This document shows positions 8,249 to 17,009 of a stretch of 58,386 bases of DNA, piece after piece. Where the stretch lies: the NCBI GenBank assembly GCA_003343805.1, contig QAKM01000093.1:1-58386 (forward strand). The letters run 5' to 3'. Numbering within the stretch: position 1 is the first letter of the stretch; each line of letters starts with the position of its first letter. The DNA is from Bacillota bacterium (GTDB lineage Bacteria > Bacillota > Clostridia > Christensenellales > Borkfalkiaceae). A model generated the notes under the pieces. It made no database searches and was not told where the DNA came from. It worked only from the letters and a program-made list of their open reading frames with translations. Both the position numbers and the translations under genes were made by a program.

Positions 8249-8866
8249 TTATTTTTTTATTGAAGCTGCGAGCGCTAAGGCTTCGCGGGATTTTTGCGAA
8301 ATTTCCTCTCTTGAGCCGCGGGTCATCCAGGTGCCGCCGCAGGCGAAGATCTTGGGGTATGCAAGATAATCTGTTAAATTTTCTTGATCAACGCCGCCCG
8401 TCGGCATAAAGCGGACCTGCGGGAACGCCGCCGAGAGCGACTTGATGCCCGCAATGCCGCCGAAGTTGCAGGCGGGGAAAAATTTGATGCGGTCGATGCC
8501 GAGCGCCAATGCCCGCATGATGCCCGTGGGCGTCACGGTGCCCGGAAGATAAGGCACATCCGCCTGCGCCGAAAGCAGCGCCACGTCCTCGGAAAGCCCG
8601 GGAGAGACGATGAACTGCGCCCCTGCCCCGAGCGCCCTGCGGCACTGCCCGCCGTCGATGACCGTCCCCGCCCCCACGAGCATCTTAGGGTAAGTCTTTC
8701 TCGCATAGCGGATGGCCTCTTCGGCGCACTCCGTCCGAAAGCAAACCTCGGCGGCGAGGAGGCCGCCGTCTGCAAGGCCGCCGAAGATGCGTTCACAATC
8801 TTCCATTCGTTCTATTGTAACGACGGGGATGATCTTCCTGCCGTTGAATAATGTTTCGATATTCAT
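8249..8866 (-). CDS. eda: KDPG aldolase (2-dehydro-3-deoxyphosphogluconate aldolase), copy 1
   Basis: A 205-residue class I aldolase that splits 2-keto-3-deoxy-6-phosphogluconate into pyruvate and glyceraldehyde-3-phosphate, the last step of glucuronate breakdown. The Schiff-base lysine is Lys128 in RIKFFPA, the catalytic Glu40 lies in AEVCFRT, and GAGTV and MPTGGV are the usual phosphate/substrate loops. Length is normal. It overlaps the upstream GH2 gene by 4 bp (ATGA), so the two are translationally coupled. A second copy lies at 42930-43544; the two are clearly related but well diverged and sit in different operons, which suggests independent expression rather than recent duplication. Confidence 0.93.
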   Translation of the reverse strand: MNIETLFNGRKIIPVVTIERMEDCERIFGGLADGGLLAAEVCFRTECAEEAIRYARKTYPKMLVGAGTVIDGGQCRRALGAGAQFIVSPGLSEDVALLSAQADVPYLPGTVTPTGIMRALALGIDRIKFFPACNFGGIAGIKSLSAAFPQVRFMPTGGVDQENLTDYLAYPKIFACGGTWMTRGSREEISQKSREALALAASIKK

Positions 8867-11232
8867 GCTCTCACCTCGATCTCAAGTGTTTCGTAAAGCC
8901 CTTCGCCCTCCACGGTGAGGACGGCTTTGCCGGGCTTGGTCCCTGCGCGGAGAACCGCCAAAGCCCTTCCGCCGAACGTTTCGTAAATTCCTTCCAAAAA
9001 GCCGTGTTCCGACTTATAGGCAGCGCTTCCGAAGCCCGCGAGCGACGCAGCGCCCTCCGCTTTTGCCTTCAAAAGCCGCTCTGCTGCTTTCAAATTGCCC
9101 GCTTCGTCGGTTATGGAAACATAGACAAAGCACATCTCCTGCCCGTCCGCACGCAGCGTCTTCCTGTCCGGCGAAAGCGTGAGTTTTGTCCCCTTTCCCG
9201 CCGTTTTCAGGCTCGTTTCATAGAGAAGATCGCCCTGTTCGTCCAGCCCGCGGCCGATGACTTCCCCGGGCTCATAGGTACAGAAGAAGCGCGTTCTGAA
9301 GTCTTGCGTCTTCTGCACGCCGAGGCTCCTGCCGTTTATGAGAACTTCGGCAAAAGGTGCGTCGGTGACGGCGTCGATGTACGTCCTGTTCCCTTCGCAG
9401 CCCTCGAACGTCCAATTCATAACGGCGTCCGTCTCGCGGTCGCCCGAAAATTTCGCCTCGGCGCCCCCGTGCACGGGCGGCTGCGCGGCGAGACAAATGC
9501 CCTTCTCAAGCCCCCACACCATGCGGTAGCGGTGAGCGGTGATGTTTTCGTCGCCGATGAGATCGAGCTTGCCGCACCAATTGGTCACCCACGGGAAGTC
9601 TTTTTCGACAGGCTCGTCGCCGTAGCGAAGATCGGCGCAGTTGCACTCGCCCAGATGATCCTGGAGCGTCCAGACGAAATCCCCGATGACATAGGGGTAC
9701 TTCTTCATCTTTTCAAAGTGATAGGAAAGCTTATTCCCCTCCGTCTCGGTGCCGACGATGACGCGCTCGGGATGGAGCTTGTGCAGATCTTCATAGTACT
9801 CGCCGTAGTAGTTGTAGCCAGCAAGATCGAGAAGATCGTAGAGCTCTTTCGTGGCGCGCTCGTCCTGCTCCTTCCGCTCCTCGTCGTAGGTGAAGACGCT
9901 CAGAACATTCTTTAATCCCCGCGTCCACACCGCGACATAATGCTGAAAATCTTCCTTCTGATGAACAGGGTCTTTCAGCCATTCATCTTCGTCAACTTCG
10001 TGATATGGCATATTGAAAAGAAAATCTTTTGCAAGGCGCATGCTCGGACACATGAGCACAGGGCGGGTGCCGTCTTCCTCTCTGAGGATGCCGATCATTT
10101 CTTTGCCGAAGCGGATGGCTTTTTTAGAGCCGATCTCGGGGATCTCGTTGCCGATGGAATACAGGACGACGCAGGGATGATTGTAGTCTTTTGCCGCCAT
10201 TTCGCGCAAAATAAGCGGAAATTCCTCGTAAAACGCCGAGGAAAAGTCGTTTCGCGTCTTCATGCGGTACCACATATCGAAGGCTTCATCCATGACGAAA
10301 AGACCCGCTTCGTCGCACGCTTCCAGGAGCGCGGGCGACATGGGATGATGCGCCGAGCGGACGGCATTGAAGCCGCAAGACTTGATTTTTTGAGCACGGC
10401 GGAGCTCCGTCTGCCGCGTCGTGACGCAGCCCAGAACGCCGTTGTCGCAGTGGATGCAGCCGCCGCGGAGGAGCGTTCTTTTGCCGTTGACGAGGAAGCC
10501 TTCCTGCGCGCTCCAGGATAATGAGCGGATGCCGAACTTCACTTCCGACTCGTCGCACTTTACGCCGCCCGAATAGAGCTCTGCTTTGAGCGTATAGAGG
10601 TGCGGCGTTTCGTCGCTCCACAGCTTTGCCCGAGGGATCTCGATGCGGGCGGATCTGCCTTTGCCGTGAGCAACGGGGGTCGTTCCGTCGAAGACGGTAT
10701 AGCTGAGCTCCCCTTCCGCCCTGCAGTTTGCTTCGATGACGGCGGGCGCATGGGAGAGCGTTTTCACTTTCAGCGCGTGCGGCGGGATGTGCTCTTTTTC
10801 GCCGACGTAAAGCCACACGTCGCGGTAGATGCCGCTGCCCTGATACCAGCGCGAATGGTCGTTATAGGGGGTATCGACGGTCACCCTGACCTCGTTTTCG
10901 CCCGCATGAAGAAGGTGATCGATGCGCTCCAAGACGCCGATATAGCCGTTGGTGAGCGAGCTTATCCTGCTGCCGTTGACAAAAACTTCGCTGCGGCAGT
11001 AGATGCCCTCGAATTCAAGATAAACGGCCTTTCCCGCCCACTCACGGGGCAGCGTGAAGCTCTTGCGGTATTCATACTTTCCGCCGTGATAAAAGGCGCA
11101 AAGGTACCCGATGCGGATCGCGGGGTCGCGCGGCTCCGAGATGGTAGCGTCGTGCGGCAGATCGACGCGCTCCGTTTTTCCGCCCGCAAGGCGGGTGAAG
11201 TGCCAATCGTTGTTGAAAGAAATGCGTTTCAT
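8863..11232 (-). CDS. GH2 family glycosidase (beta-galactosidase or beta-glucuronidase type)
   Basis: A 789-residue GH2 enzyme: jelly-roll sugar-binding domain (about 1-165), immunoglobulin-like domain (170-265), TIM barrel (270-560), then a C-terminal DUF4982-like and Ig-like extension. The acid/base is Glu363 in SIGNEIPE; the nucleophile is most likely Glu496 in VGTETEG. WYQGSGIYRDVWL, the galactose-binding-domain signature, is near 130. It lacks a signal peptide. It heads the operon GH2-eda-SGNH, which places a sugar-releasing enzyme with a uronate-pathway step and hints at a glucuronate-containing substrate; beta-galactosidase activity is equally possible from sequence. Confidence 0.9.
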   Translation of the reverse strand: MKRISFNNDWHFTRLAGGKTERVDLPHDATISEPRDPAIRIGYLCAFYHGGKYEYRKSFTLPREWAGKAVYLEFEGIYCRSEVFVNGSRISSLTNGYIGVLERIDHLLHAGENEVRVTVDTPYNDHSRWYQGSGIYRDVWLYVGEKEHIPPHALKVKTLSHAPAVIEANCRAEGELSYTVFDGTTPVAHGKGRSARIEIPRAKLWSDETPHLYTLKAELYSGGVKCDESEVKFGIRSLSWSAQEGFLVNGKRTLLRGGCIHCDNGVLGCVTTRQTELRRAQKIKSCGFNAVRSAHHPMSPALLEACDEAGLFVMDEAFDMWYRMKTRNDFSSAFYEEFPLILREMAAKDYNHPCVVLYSIGNEIPEIGSKKAIRFGKEMIGILREEDGTRPVLMCPSMRLAKDFLFNMPYHEVDEDEWLKDPVHQKEDFQHYVAVWTRGLKNVLSVFTYDEERKEQDERATKELYDLLDLAGYNYYGEYYEDLHKLHPERVIVGTETEGNKLSYHFEKMKKYPYVIGDFVWTLQDHLGECNCADLRYGDEPVEKDFPWVTNWCGKLDLIGDENITAHRYRMVWGLEKGICLAAQPPVHGGAEAKFSGDRETDAVMNWTFEGCEGNRTYIDAVTDAPFAEVLINGRSLGVQKTQDFRTRFFCTYEPGEVIGRGLDEQGDLLYETSLKTAGKGTKLTLSPDRKTLRADGQEMCFVYVSITDEAGNLKAAERLLKAKAEGAASLAGFGSAAYKSEHGFLEGIYETFGGRALAVLRAGTKPGKAVLTVEGEGLYETLEIEVRA

Positions 11233-11261
11233 GGCGAAAGGATCAGATCTCCTCTTTTCAA

Positions 11262-11290
11262 ATTATATCGTTAAATAAGATGAGCTTCTG
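11262..11290 (-). promoter_or_regulatory. Possible promoter of the GH2-eda-SGNH operon
   Basis: A perfect TATAAT -10 box on the minus strand lies 30 nt before the GH2 start; 17 nt upstream is only a poor -35 (CAGAAG). An activator would probably be needed. The rest of 11291-11362 holds two copies of CACACGATT (11322-11330 and 11375-11383) without obvious function. Confidence 0.4.
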
Positions 11291-11362
11291 CGAAATTTTG
11301 AGTAGGTTTTCACCACACTGTCACACGATTTGGGGGTATTTTGCCCTGATTTTTGACACATT

Positions 11363-13627
11363 TTAAGGCTTTTTCACACGATTGAGGGCGCGGACGATGT
11401 GGATCTGCTCGCGTTCGGAGAGAAGATCGCCCGCCATGTTGAAGATCCGCTCGACGGAGTGATCCGTCATGCCTTCGATGAGCTCCTCGCTCAGCTCGCG
11501 GACGGGCGCACCCTTTGCACGCCGTTTTTCGATGACATAGGAAAGCAGCTGTTCGATAAACGCTCTGCCTTCGGGGACGGCGAGGATATCGCCGACGCGG
11601 TCGGTGACGACGAAGCCCTCTTCCGAGCAGCCGTCGAGCCAATTGACCGCCCCTTGCTTCACCTTGCAGCGGTAACCTTCATACGGTTTTTCGACGTGCT
11701 CGATCGCGATCGTATCGGAGCAGCCTTCCGCGCGCGCTTCGATCAGATGCCTGCCCGAAATGGGCACTTCGAAGGAGAAGAGATATCTCCCCTCCTGCTC
11801 TGCGAACAATTTTTGGTCGACATAGAGCGCGACTTTGGGAAGGTTGGTGTAGACGCGGATGCTCGTCGTCGCTTCGTGGCGATAAACGTAGCGGCTGCCA
11901 GCAAGGTGGACGAAGGGTTCGCGGCTCCAGCGCGCCTTGTAGACGTAGAAGGCGTCCTTTTTTATCTTGCGGTCGTAAGTTACAAGCCCCTTGTGGTTCT
12001 TGCCCGGATCGCCCGCCTCCTCGCGCGCGTCGGCGGCGAAGTCGAACATGTTCCAGACGTAAGTGCACCAAAGGTATGGCATCTTCTCGATCTGTTCCAA
12101 AAGTTTCTCGTGATAATATTCCTGATAGCTCTCCGAATAATCGCCGACGGCGGGCTTAGGCGACTGATAGGCGACGAGGGCGTCTGCGCCGTATTCCGAA
12201 AGGCCGACGGGAAGGCGGGGATGCGAGGCGTGGAATGCGTCGAGCCAGGGCTTGTACTGAGAGACGTTACCCTCGTACCAGCCGAAGTAGAGGTTCCATG
12301 CGCAGATATCCGCCGTCTCCACGAAGGGAGAATCGGGCGGGAGCATACTGATGTGCGCCATCGTCGAAGGGCGATATGGATCGAGCTCTTCTTTGATCGC
12401 CTTTAAGGCGGCGTGCGTTTGAATGATGCCGTCGGTGACGCCTTTTAGAGTGATCTCGTTGGAGAGGCCCCAGCAGACGATGCAGGTGTGGTTATAATTC
12501 TGCGTGATGAGCTCGCGGAACTGCGAGAGGATGTTCTCGTGCCCGTCGGGAAGCTCCATCGTGATATAGGGAACTTCCGCCCAGACGATGAGACCCGCCT
12601 CGTCGCAGAGGGAATAGAAGTAGTCGTCGTGCTGATAGTGGGCAAGGCGCACGGAATTGGCGCCCAGCTCGCGGATGAGGGCGATATCCTCTTCGTGCTC
12701 CCTGCGCGTGATGGCGTAGCCCATGTTTTCACGGTCCTGATGGCGGGAGACGCCGCGCAAGGGATAGCTCTTGCCGTTGAGGAAGAAGCCGCGTTCGGGA
12801 TCGATAGAAAAGGTGCGGAGGCCGAAGCGCGCCGAAAAGGTATCGAGAATTTTGCCTTCTGGAGAGAGAAGGTCGGCTTCGAGGGTATAGAGATGGGGAT
12901 CGTCGACGCCCTGCCAGAGGACGGGATCGGGGATCGCAATGTTGACCGTTTGAAAAGCGGGCGCCTGCGCAGATGCGACGGGCGCTTGCGTCTGATCTGC
13001 GGCGGGCGAATTGCCGTCGAAGATGCGCCAGGAGATCTCGGCGTGTTCGCCGCCCACGACATAGGGCACGAGTTCGACGCTCCATGCGCCGCCGTGCTCT
13101 TTGGGCGTGATCCTGACGCCGCCGCCCATCGCCGTGAGGTCGAAGTGGGAGCGGTTGACGATGAGAAGCTCGACATTGCGGTAAATGCCGCCGAAGAAGG
13201 TGAAGTCCGCCGCCTGCGGGTAGACGCGGTCGGAGACGGCGTTAGAAACGCGGACGGTGAGCTCCATGGAGCCGCCCATGCGGAAGAAGCGGGTGACGTC
13301 GGCATAGAAGCGGGAATAGCCGCCCTCGTGACGGGTGACAAGTTCGCCGCTTATGAAGACTTCCGCCGTCTGCGAGACGCCGTAAAAGCAGAGATAGACT
13401 TCCTCGTCCTCGTTGAGGGTGAGGGCGGGGAGCGGGCGGGTGTAGGTGCATTCGCCGCGGAAATAGTCGCTGCCGCCGTCCTGGCCGTCGATGGCGTTCC
13501 AGGTGTGAGGGAGGGTGACTTTTTCGCCTGCCTGCGCCGAAGCTTGAGCGGGCGCCTGCGCTTTGTTGGCGGTGGGCGCCGCCGTATCTTTGAAGAATAT
13601 CCAATTGTCGTTGAGTGTGATGATCAT
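11363..13627 (-). CDS. GH2 family glycosidase with two Ala/Gln/Pro-rich inserts
   Basis: A 754-residue GH2 enzyme of beta-galactosidase type. The barrel carries the acid/base Glu391 (WGLSNEI) and the nucleophile Glu478 (GLSEYGAD); FFGGIYRNVEL marks the N-terminal sugar-binding domain. Two low-complexity stretches rich in Ala, Gln and Pro interrupt otherwise ordinary domain sequence: residues about 16-35 and about 205-225. They share the repeated word QAPA and are not usual in GH2 proteins. The C-terminal 80 residues (about 675-754) are mostly helical and acidic-basic mixed, unlike a standard GH2 tail. No signal peptide. A 378-nt repeat-bearing gap separates it from kdgK upstream. Confidence 0.9.
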   Translation of the reverse strand: MIITLNDNWIFFKDTAAPTANKAQAPAQASAQAGEKVTLPHTWNAIDGQDGGSDYFRGECTYTRPLPALTLNEDEEVYLCFYGVSQTAEVFISGELVTRHEGGYSRFYADVTRFFRMGGSMELTVRVSNAVSDRVYPQAADFTFFGGIYRNVELLIVNRSHFDLTAMGGGVRITPKEHGGAWSVELVPYVVGGEHAEISWRIFDGNSPAADQTQAPVASAQAPAFQTVNIAIPDPVLWQGVDDPHLYTLEADLLSPEGKILDTFSARFGLRTFSIDPERGFFLNGKSYPLRGVSRHQDRENMGYAITRREHEEDIALIRELGANSVRLAHYQHDDYFYSLCDEAGLIVWAEVPYITMELPDGHENILSQFRELITQNYNHTCIVCWGLSNEITLKGVTDGIIQTHAALKAIKEELDPYRPSTMAHISMLPPDSPFVETADICAWNLYFGWYEGNVSQYKPWLDAFHASHPRLPVGLSEYGADALVAYQSPKPAVGDYSESYQEYYHEKLLEQIEKMPYLWCTYVWNMFDFAADAREEAGDPGKNHKGLVTYDRKIKKDAFYVYKARWSREPFVHLAGSRYVYRHEATTSIRVYTNLPKVALYVDQKLFAEQEGRYLFSFEVPISGRHLIEARAEGCSDTIAIEHVEKPYEGYRCKVKQGAVNWLDGCSEEGFVVTDRVGDILAVPEGRAFIEQLLSYVIEKRRAKGAPVRELSEELIEGMTDHSVERIFNMAGDLLSEREQIHIVRALNRVKKP

Positions 13628-13740
13628 GGGTTACCCCTTTTCGATGTGTTTGCTCTCTTCGGCTTGCCTTTGGCAAGACACCGTCTCGCGCGGGAAAGAG
13701 GAACGCGGTATCGTATTCCTTGCTTTTTACAATAAGGCGA

Positions 13741-13785
13741 CTCCCTCAGTCTCGCTGCGCTCAACAGCTCCCTCAGGGAAGGAGC
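13741..13785. repeat. REP-like palindrome, type a, copy 1
   Basis: A 45-nt unit of the form CTCCCTCAGT ... ACAGCTCCCTCAGGGAAGGAGC. It contains a GC stem-loop and a CTCCCTCAGGGA palindrome and recurs at 20975-21018. It is the first of three elements filling the 13628-14005 gap; 13628-13740 shows nothing recognisable. Confidence 0.75.
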
Positions 13786-13823
13786 TTAAAATATGGAATT
13801 TACAGATCGAGAAAGCACTTGCT

Positions 13824-13845
13824 CACCCCTTACACAGGGGAGGAG
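13824..13845. repeat. REP-like palindrome, type b, copy 1
   Basis: CCCCT-TACAC-AGGGG hairpin followed by AGG and a TATA-containing tail. Related copies lie at 20779-20799 and 20941-20970. Confidence 0.7.
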
Positions 13846-13889
13846 CCTATAATGTGGAATATCAGCGTTAGATAGTGGGATCCCGTGAA

Positions 13890-14000
13890 GCAGTCGCGGC
13901 TGAGACGAGGAGCCTGCGTAAGCAGCAAGGGAGCTTACTGAGACGTAAGTGACCGCCGCTGCGCGCAAAGGCGACAAAGTATTCAGGCGATGAATGCTTT
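13890..14000. repeat. Gene-end repeat, type c, copy 1
   Basis: A 111-nt element running from GCAGTCGCG to GATGAATGCTTT, with an internal CTTAC ... GTAAG inverted repeat and the invariant core GAGCTTACTGAGACGTAAGT. It ends 6 nt before the kdgK stop codon (14006-14008). It is non-coding; the second copy at 21112-21223 is similar over its full length. Confidence 0.8.
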
Positions 14001-14005
14001 GCGGG

Positions 14006-14986
14006 TCAACGTAAGACGCGGGGGGAGGAGCTGTGCATGAGAGCATACACCTCCCCTTCCGTGACGAGGTTCATGTCCCCTTCGACGCTGTGCTTTAAGC
14101 AGCTGGAAGCCTCCGCAAAGCACACCGCCTCTTCCGCCTTCATGCCCTTGCCGAGGGCGTGGATGAGCCCCGCCGAGAAGGCGTCTCCCCCGCCGATGCG
14201 GTCGATCATGTGCATCTCGTACTCGGGGGCGCGGAAGAGCGCTTCGCCGTCGAAGAGCGCCGCCGAAATGACGTTGCGCTCCGCGTTCAGCGTGCGGCGG
14301 AAGGTGAAGGCAACCTTTTTGCAGCCGTACTTCTCCCTGACCGCGGCGGCGAGGGCTTCGTCGTCCCCCCCTTCGAGAAGGAAAAGCTCCTTCGCCTGCG
14401 TGACGTTGGTGATGATGACGTCGGAAAGCGCCGCGAAAGACGTTAAGACGGGGCGCGCCTCCTCCTCGCTCCAGAGCTTGGCGCGGTAGTTGACGTCGAA
14501 GGAGACGGGGATACCCAGCTTCTTTGCCTCATGGATGGCGCGGAGGGCGATGCCGGCCGCGCTCTTGCCGAGGGCGGGCGTGATGCCCGTCAAATGCAGC
14601 CAATCGGCACGCGCAAAGATCGCGGACCAGTCGTACTCCTCTTCCGAACTCTCCGCAAAGGCGGAATGGGCGCGGTCGTAGATGATATCCGAGGGGCGGC
14701 GGTCTGCCCCGCGCTCCATGAAATAGATGCCGATGCGCTCGCCCCCGCGGACGATGTGGCGGGTATCCACCCCGTAGCGGCGGAGGGCGTCCACCGCCGC
14801 CTGTCCGACGGCGTGCGCGGGAAGTTTGGTGACAAAGACTGCCTGATCGCCGAGACAGGAAAGACTGACTGCAGTATTGGCCTCTCCCCCGCCGTAGACG
14901 GCTTCGAAGCTTTCTGCCTGCACGAAGCGTTCGTGGCGGGGCGGGGTGAGCCGCAGCATGAGTTCGCCGATGGTGACAACGTTCAT
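14006..14986 (-). CDS. kdgK: 2-dehydro-3-deoxygluconokinase (PfkB family sugar kinase)
   Basis: A 326-residue ribokinase/PfkB-family kinase. GGGEANTAVSLSCLG near residue 33 is the PfkB N-terminal signature, and DRIGGGDAFSAGL near 263 is the C-terminal one with the catalytic base Asp268. In a locus with uxaC, uxuA, uxuB and two eda genes it is best read as KDG kinase, phosphorylating 2-keto-3-deoxygluconate to KDPG. Length is normal, but the last ten residues (SSSPRVLR region) run towards the type c repeat and may be non-native. Its own sigma-A promoter lies at 15032-15060. Fructokinase is the main alternative within the family. Confidence 0.88.
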   Translation of the reverse strand: MNVVTIGELMLRLTPPRHERFVQAESFEAVYGGGEANTAVSLSCLGDQAVFVTKLPAHAVGQAAVDALRRYGVDTRHIVRGGERIGIYFMERGADRRPSDIIYDRAHSAFAESSEEEYDWSAIFARADWLHLTGITPALGKSAAGIALRAIHEAKKLGIPVSFDVNYRAKLWSEEEARPVLTSFAALSDVIITNVTQAKELFLLEGGDDEALAAAVREKYGCKKVAFTFRRTLNAERNVISAALFDGEALFRAPEYEMHMIDRIGGGDAFSAGLIHALGKGMKAEEAVCFAEASSCLKHSVEGDMNLVTEGEVYALMHSSSPRVLR

Positions 14987-15028
14987 AGTTTTCTCCCGAT
15001 ATGCAGCGATGTACGCAGCATATTTTTT

Positions 15029-15095
15029 ATCATTTTACCAAATCAGGGCAAAATTGTCAAGGAATGGGCAAAGGTCAGGGAACCAGGCAGAGCGT
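15029..15095. repeat. Gene-tail plus promoter cassette, copy 1
   Basis: Contains the last codons of the GH43 gene (ETLCLVP and stop, read on the minus strand) plus the kdgK promoter. About 85% of positions match 16942-17009, in the same orientation, so the GH43 gene is flanked by direct repeats. Confidence 0.8.
15032..15060 (-). promoter_or_regulatory. Promoter of kdgK
   Basis: On the minus strand TTGACA (15055-15060), a 17-nt spacer, then TAAAAT (15032-15037): a near-consensus sigma-A promoter 46 nt before the kdgK start. It is part of a 67-nt sequence repeated in front of the upstream gene. Confidence 0.8.
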
Positions 15096-16877
15096 CTCCC
15101 CTTCCGTGACGCCGCCTTCGCCGAAGGCGTCGATGCGCACATAGCACGACCGCCCCTTGACGAGGGCGCGGACGTTTGCCGTGGTCGTTCCTAACACCTG
15201 ATAACAATGATAGAGCTTTTCGGGCGCGTGTCCCCAGAGGACGTTGTAGCCCACGGCGTTCCCCTGCCATTCGGCAAAGAAGCCTTCGCCGTCCTCTTCG
15301 AGCGAGAGCCTGACATTGCTTGCAGGCGCGGGCGCGGGACAGTCGGAAACGCCGAACACGCGGATGCCCGAGACACAGGCATTCTGGCCGTAGGGCATCT
15401 CGGTGACGGTGAGGCGCAGATAGCGGAGCGAGATGCCCTCTTCGTTGACGAGGAGCGGATGCGCGCGGTCGTCCTCTGCCGAGCGGTGGTCCTCCCACAT
15501 CTGCCATTGGGCGCCGTCCTCGGAATATTCGAGATACCAGCGGAGCGGGAACTTCTCGTCGTCGATGTAGCGGCCGTGTGCCTTCATCTCCTCTTCGCCG
15601 CGCGCAGGAAGGGAGACGGAACCGAAATTGTCGCCGAAGTTGAGCTGCACGGCATGCACCTTGTAACCCTTTGTAAGATCGAGCGTGACGGTGCCTTGCT
15701 GTTCCGCAGACTGCCAGAGGGTGCGGATGTTTTCGTCGGTGATGTTCTTTGCATCCTCGGGCGAGGAAGAGACGGTGCAGGGCTTCTGATAGGAAAGGAG
15801 CATCCAGCGGGGCGCTTTGAAGGGAGCGTCCTCCACGGCGTGTACCCAATCGCCGAAGCGCTGATCGCAGTAAAGCTCGTCGTCCTCATCGAATCCCGCC
15901 TTCCAGAGCCCGAGGCGGCGTTCGAAGAAATGCGTGCGCGAAATGCGCGCGGTGGACGTGTGCCAGAGCGCGCCCTCTCCGCGGAAGGTGCTGCCGTGAC
16001 CTGCGCCCGTAATAAAGCCGCCCGGGTGATAGGAATAGGGCGCGTTCTCCGCGAGCGTATAGGGCCCGAGAGGCGAATCGGCGACATAGACGCCGTCGCC
16101 ATAAATGTTGAACTCGGTGCCGGGGGCGGCGTATTGGAGATAATACTTCCCCTTGTATTTGGTCATCCAAGCGCCCTCCATGTAGGGGCTGTCCAAAAGT
16201 ATCTTTTTCAAGACTTCCTGCTGTTCGGGCGGCAGCGTCTTCATCACGTCCTCTTTGGTCAGCTCGGAGGCGGGCTTTTTCAGCATCGGGGAGAGCTTGT
16301 CTTTGAGCATTTTCAGGGTGGCGCTCGTTTCGGGGTCGAAGAAGTGATCTTCGCCGAGGCGCTCGTAGCCGATGACGCGATGCCTGCCCTCGAGAAGCAC
16401 GGCCGGCTCCCCCTTGGGGCGCATGGTATTTTCGTCGAGCTCCACGCCGTAGACGGGGGTCAGATTGGAACACCCCCAAAAGAGGTACACTTTTCCGTCG
16501 TCATCGAAGAAGAGGTTGGGATCCCAAAAGGGGAAGCTGCCCTCGATCTCTTCAAACTCCCCTTCGGGGAAGGTCTTGCTGCGATAGAAATTGCAGACGG
16601 CATCGCGTTTGGAGGCGCAGAGATAGAGATATTCCCCGTGTACGCACACGTCGGGCGCATAATCATAGAAGGGAAGGCCCTTTAAGGGGAGAAATTCCCA
16701 ATGAGAAAGGTCTTCGCTCACATAGCAGCCCTTGCTCATAGAGGGGAAGATGTAGTACTTCCCGCGCCAGAACACGGCGGAAGGATCGGCGGCTTCACGG
16801 CTCAGCGTGATGCGGCCGTCGCGGCGGATAAAGGAATAACGGTACTCGAGATCGAGCGGGACTGAAATGTATTTCAT
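15075..16877 (-). CDS. GH43-like glycosidase with discoidin-type and Fn3-like domains
   Basis: A 600-residue protein. The five-bladed propeller occupies about 1-330: probable base Asp31 (ADPSAVFW), the transition-state Asp in APDVCVHG, and the acid Glu in YMEGAWM. A discoidin/F5-8C-like beta-sandwich follows (about 370-500: TLDLTKGYKVHAVQLNFG ... LRLTVTEMPYG), then a small Fn3-like domain (about 515-600). A Lys/Glu-rich helical insert near 190-245 (EDVMKTLPPEQQEVLKKI) interrupts the propeller. The start at 16877 is chosen for the AAGGAGG site immediately upstream; 32 more residues are open but sit over the promoter. No signal peptide. Arabinofuranosidase or xylosidase is the likely activity class. 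Confidence 0.82.
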   Translation of the reverse strand: MKYISVPLDLEYRYSFIRRDGRITLSREAADPSAVFWRGKYYIFPSMSKGCYVSEDLSHWEFLPLKGLPFYDYAPDVCVHGEYLYLCASKRDAVCNFYRSKTFPEGEFEEIEGSFPFWDPNLFFDDDGKVYLFWGCSNLTPVYGVELDENTMRPKGEPAVLLEGRHRVIGYERLGEDHFFDPETSATLKMLKDKLSPMLKKPASELTKEDVMKTLPPEQQEVLKKILLDSPYMEGAWMTKYKGKYYLQYAAPGTEFNIYGDGVYVADSPLGPYTLAENAPYSYHPGGFITGAGHGSTFRGEGALWHTSTARISRTHFFERRLGLWKAGFDEDDELYCDQRFGDWVHAVEDAPFKAPRWMLLSYQKPCTVSSSPEDAKNITDENIRTLWQSAEQQGTVTLDLTKGYKVHAVQLNFGDNFGSVSLPARGEEEMKAHGRYIDDEKFPLRWYLEYSEDGAQWQMWEDHRSAEDDRAHPLLVNEEGISLRYLRLTVTEMPYGQNACVSGIRVFGVSDCPAPAPASNVRLSLEEDGEGFFAEWQGNAVGYNVLWGHAPEKLYHCYQVLGTTTANVRALVKGRSCYVRIDAFGEGGVTEGETLCLVP

Positions 16878-16941
16878 GGAAACCTCCTTGACGGTTTTTT
16901 CTTGCGCCGCGGGGCAGATCGAGACGCGCGGCACGGTTTTC

Positions 16942-17009
16942 ATCATTTTAGCAAAATGCGGGGGAATTGTCAAGAAATGAGCAAAGGGTCAGGGAACCAG
17001 GCAGAGCGT
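16942..17009. repeat. Gene-tail plus promoter cassette, copy 2
   Basis: Begins, on the minus strand, exactly at the stop codon of the dehydrogenase gene with a non-translated relic of the GH43 C-terminal codons (TLCLVP and stop), then the promoter. The relic shows that a GH43-type gene once ended here. Confidence 0.8.
16945..16973 (-). promoter_or_regulatory. Promoter of the GH43 gene
   Basis: TTGACA (16968-16973), 17-nt spacer, TAAAAT (16945-16950) on the minus strand. The two boxes and spacing are identical to the kdgK promoter. Confidence 0.8.

Noticed and set aside
11262..11290. Fourth AraC-type element before the GH2-eda-SGNH operon
   Set aside because: The -10 spacing can be matched (TCGCAGA at 19 nt) but the upstream half-site is GGTGAAA, unlike TTGTCAT, so I do not count it.
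11322..11383. Direct repeat CACACGATT as a regulatory site
   Set aside because: Only nine bases, and the second copy lies at the 3' end of the GH2 coding region; chance is sufficient.
13628..14005. Short protein genes read through the repeat regions (for example minus-strand frames over 13786-14046 and 20786-20974)
   Set aside because: Their translations come from the palindromic repeats and recur only because the repeats do; no ribosome sites.
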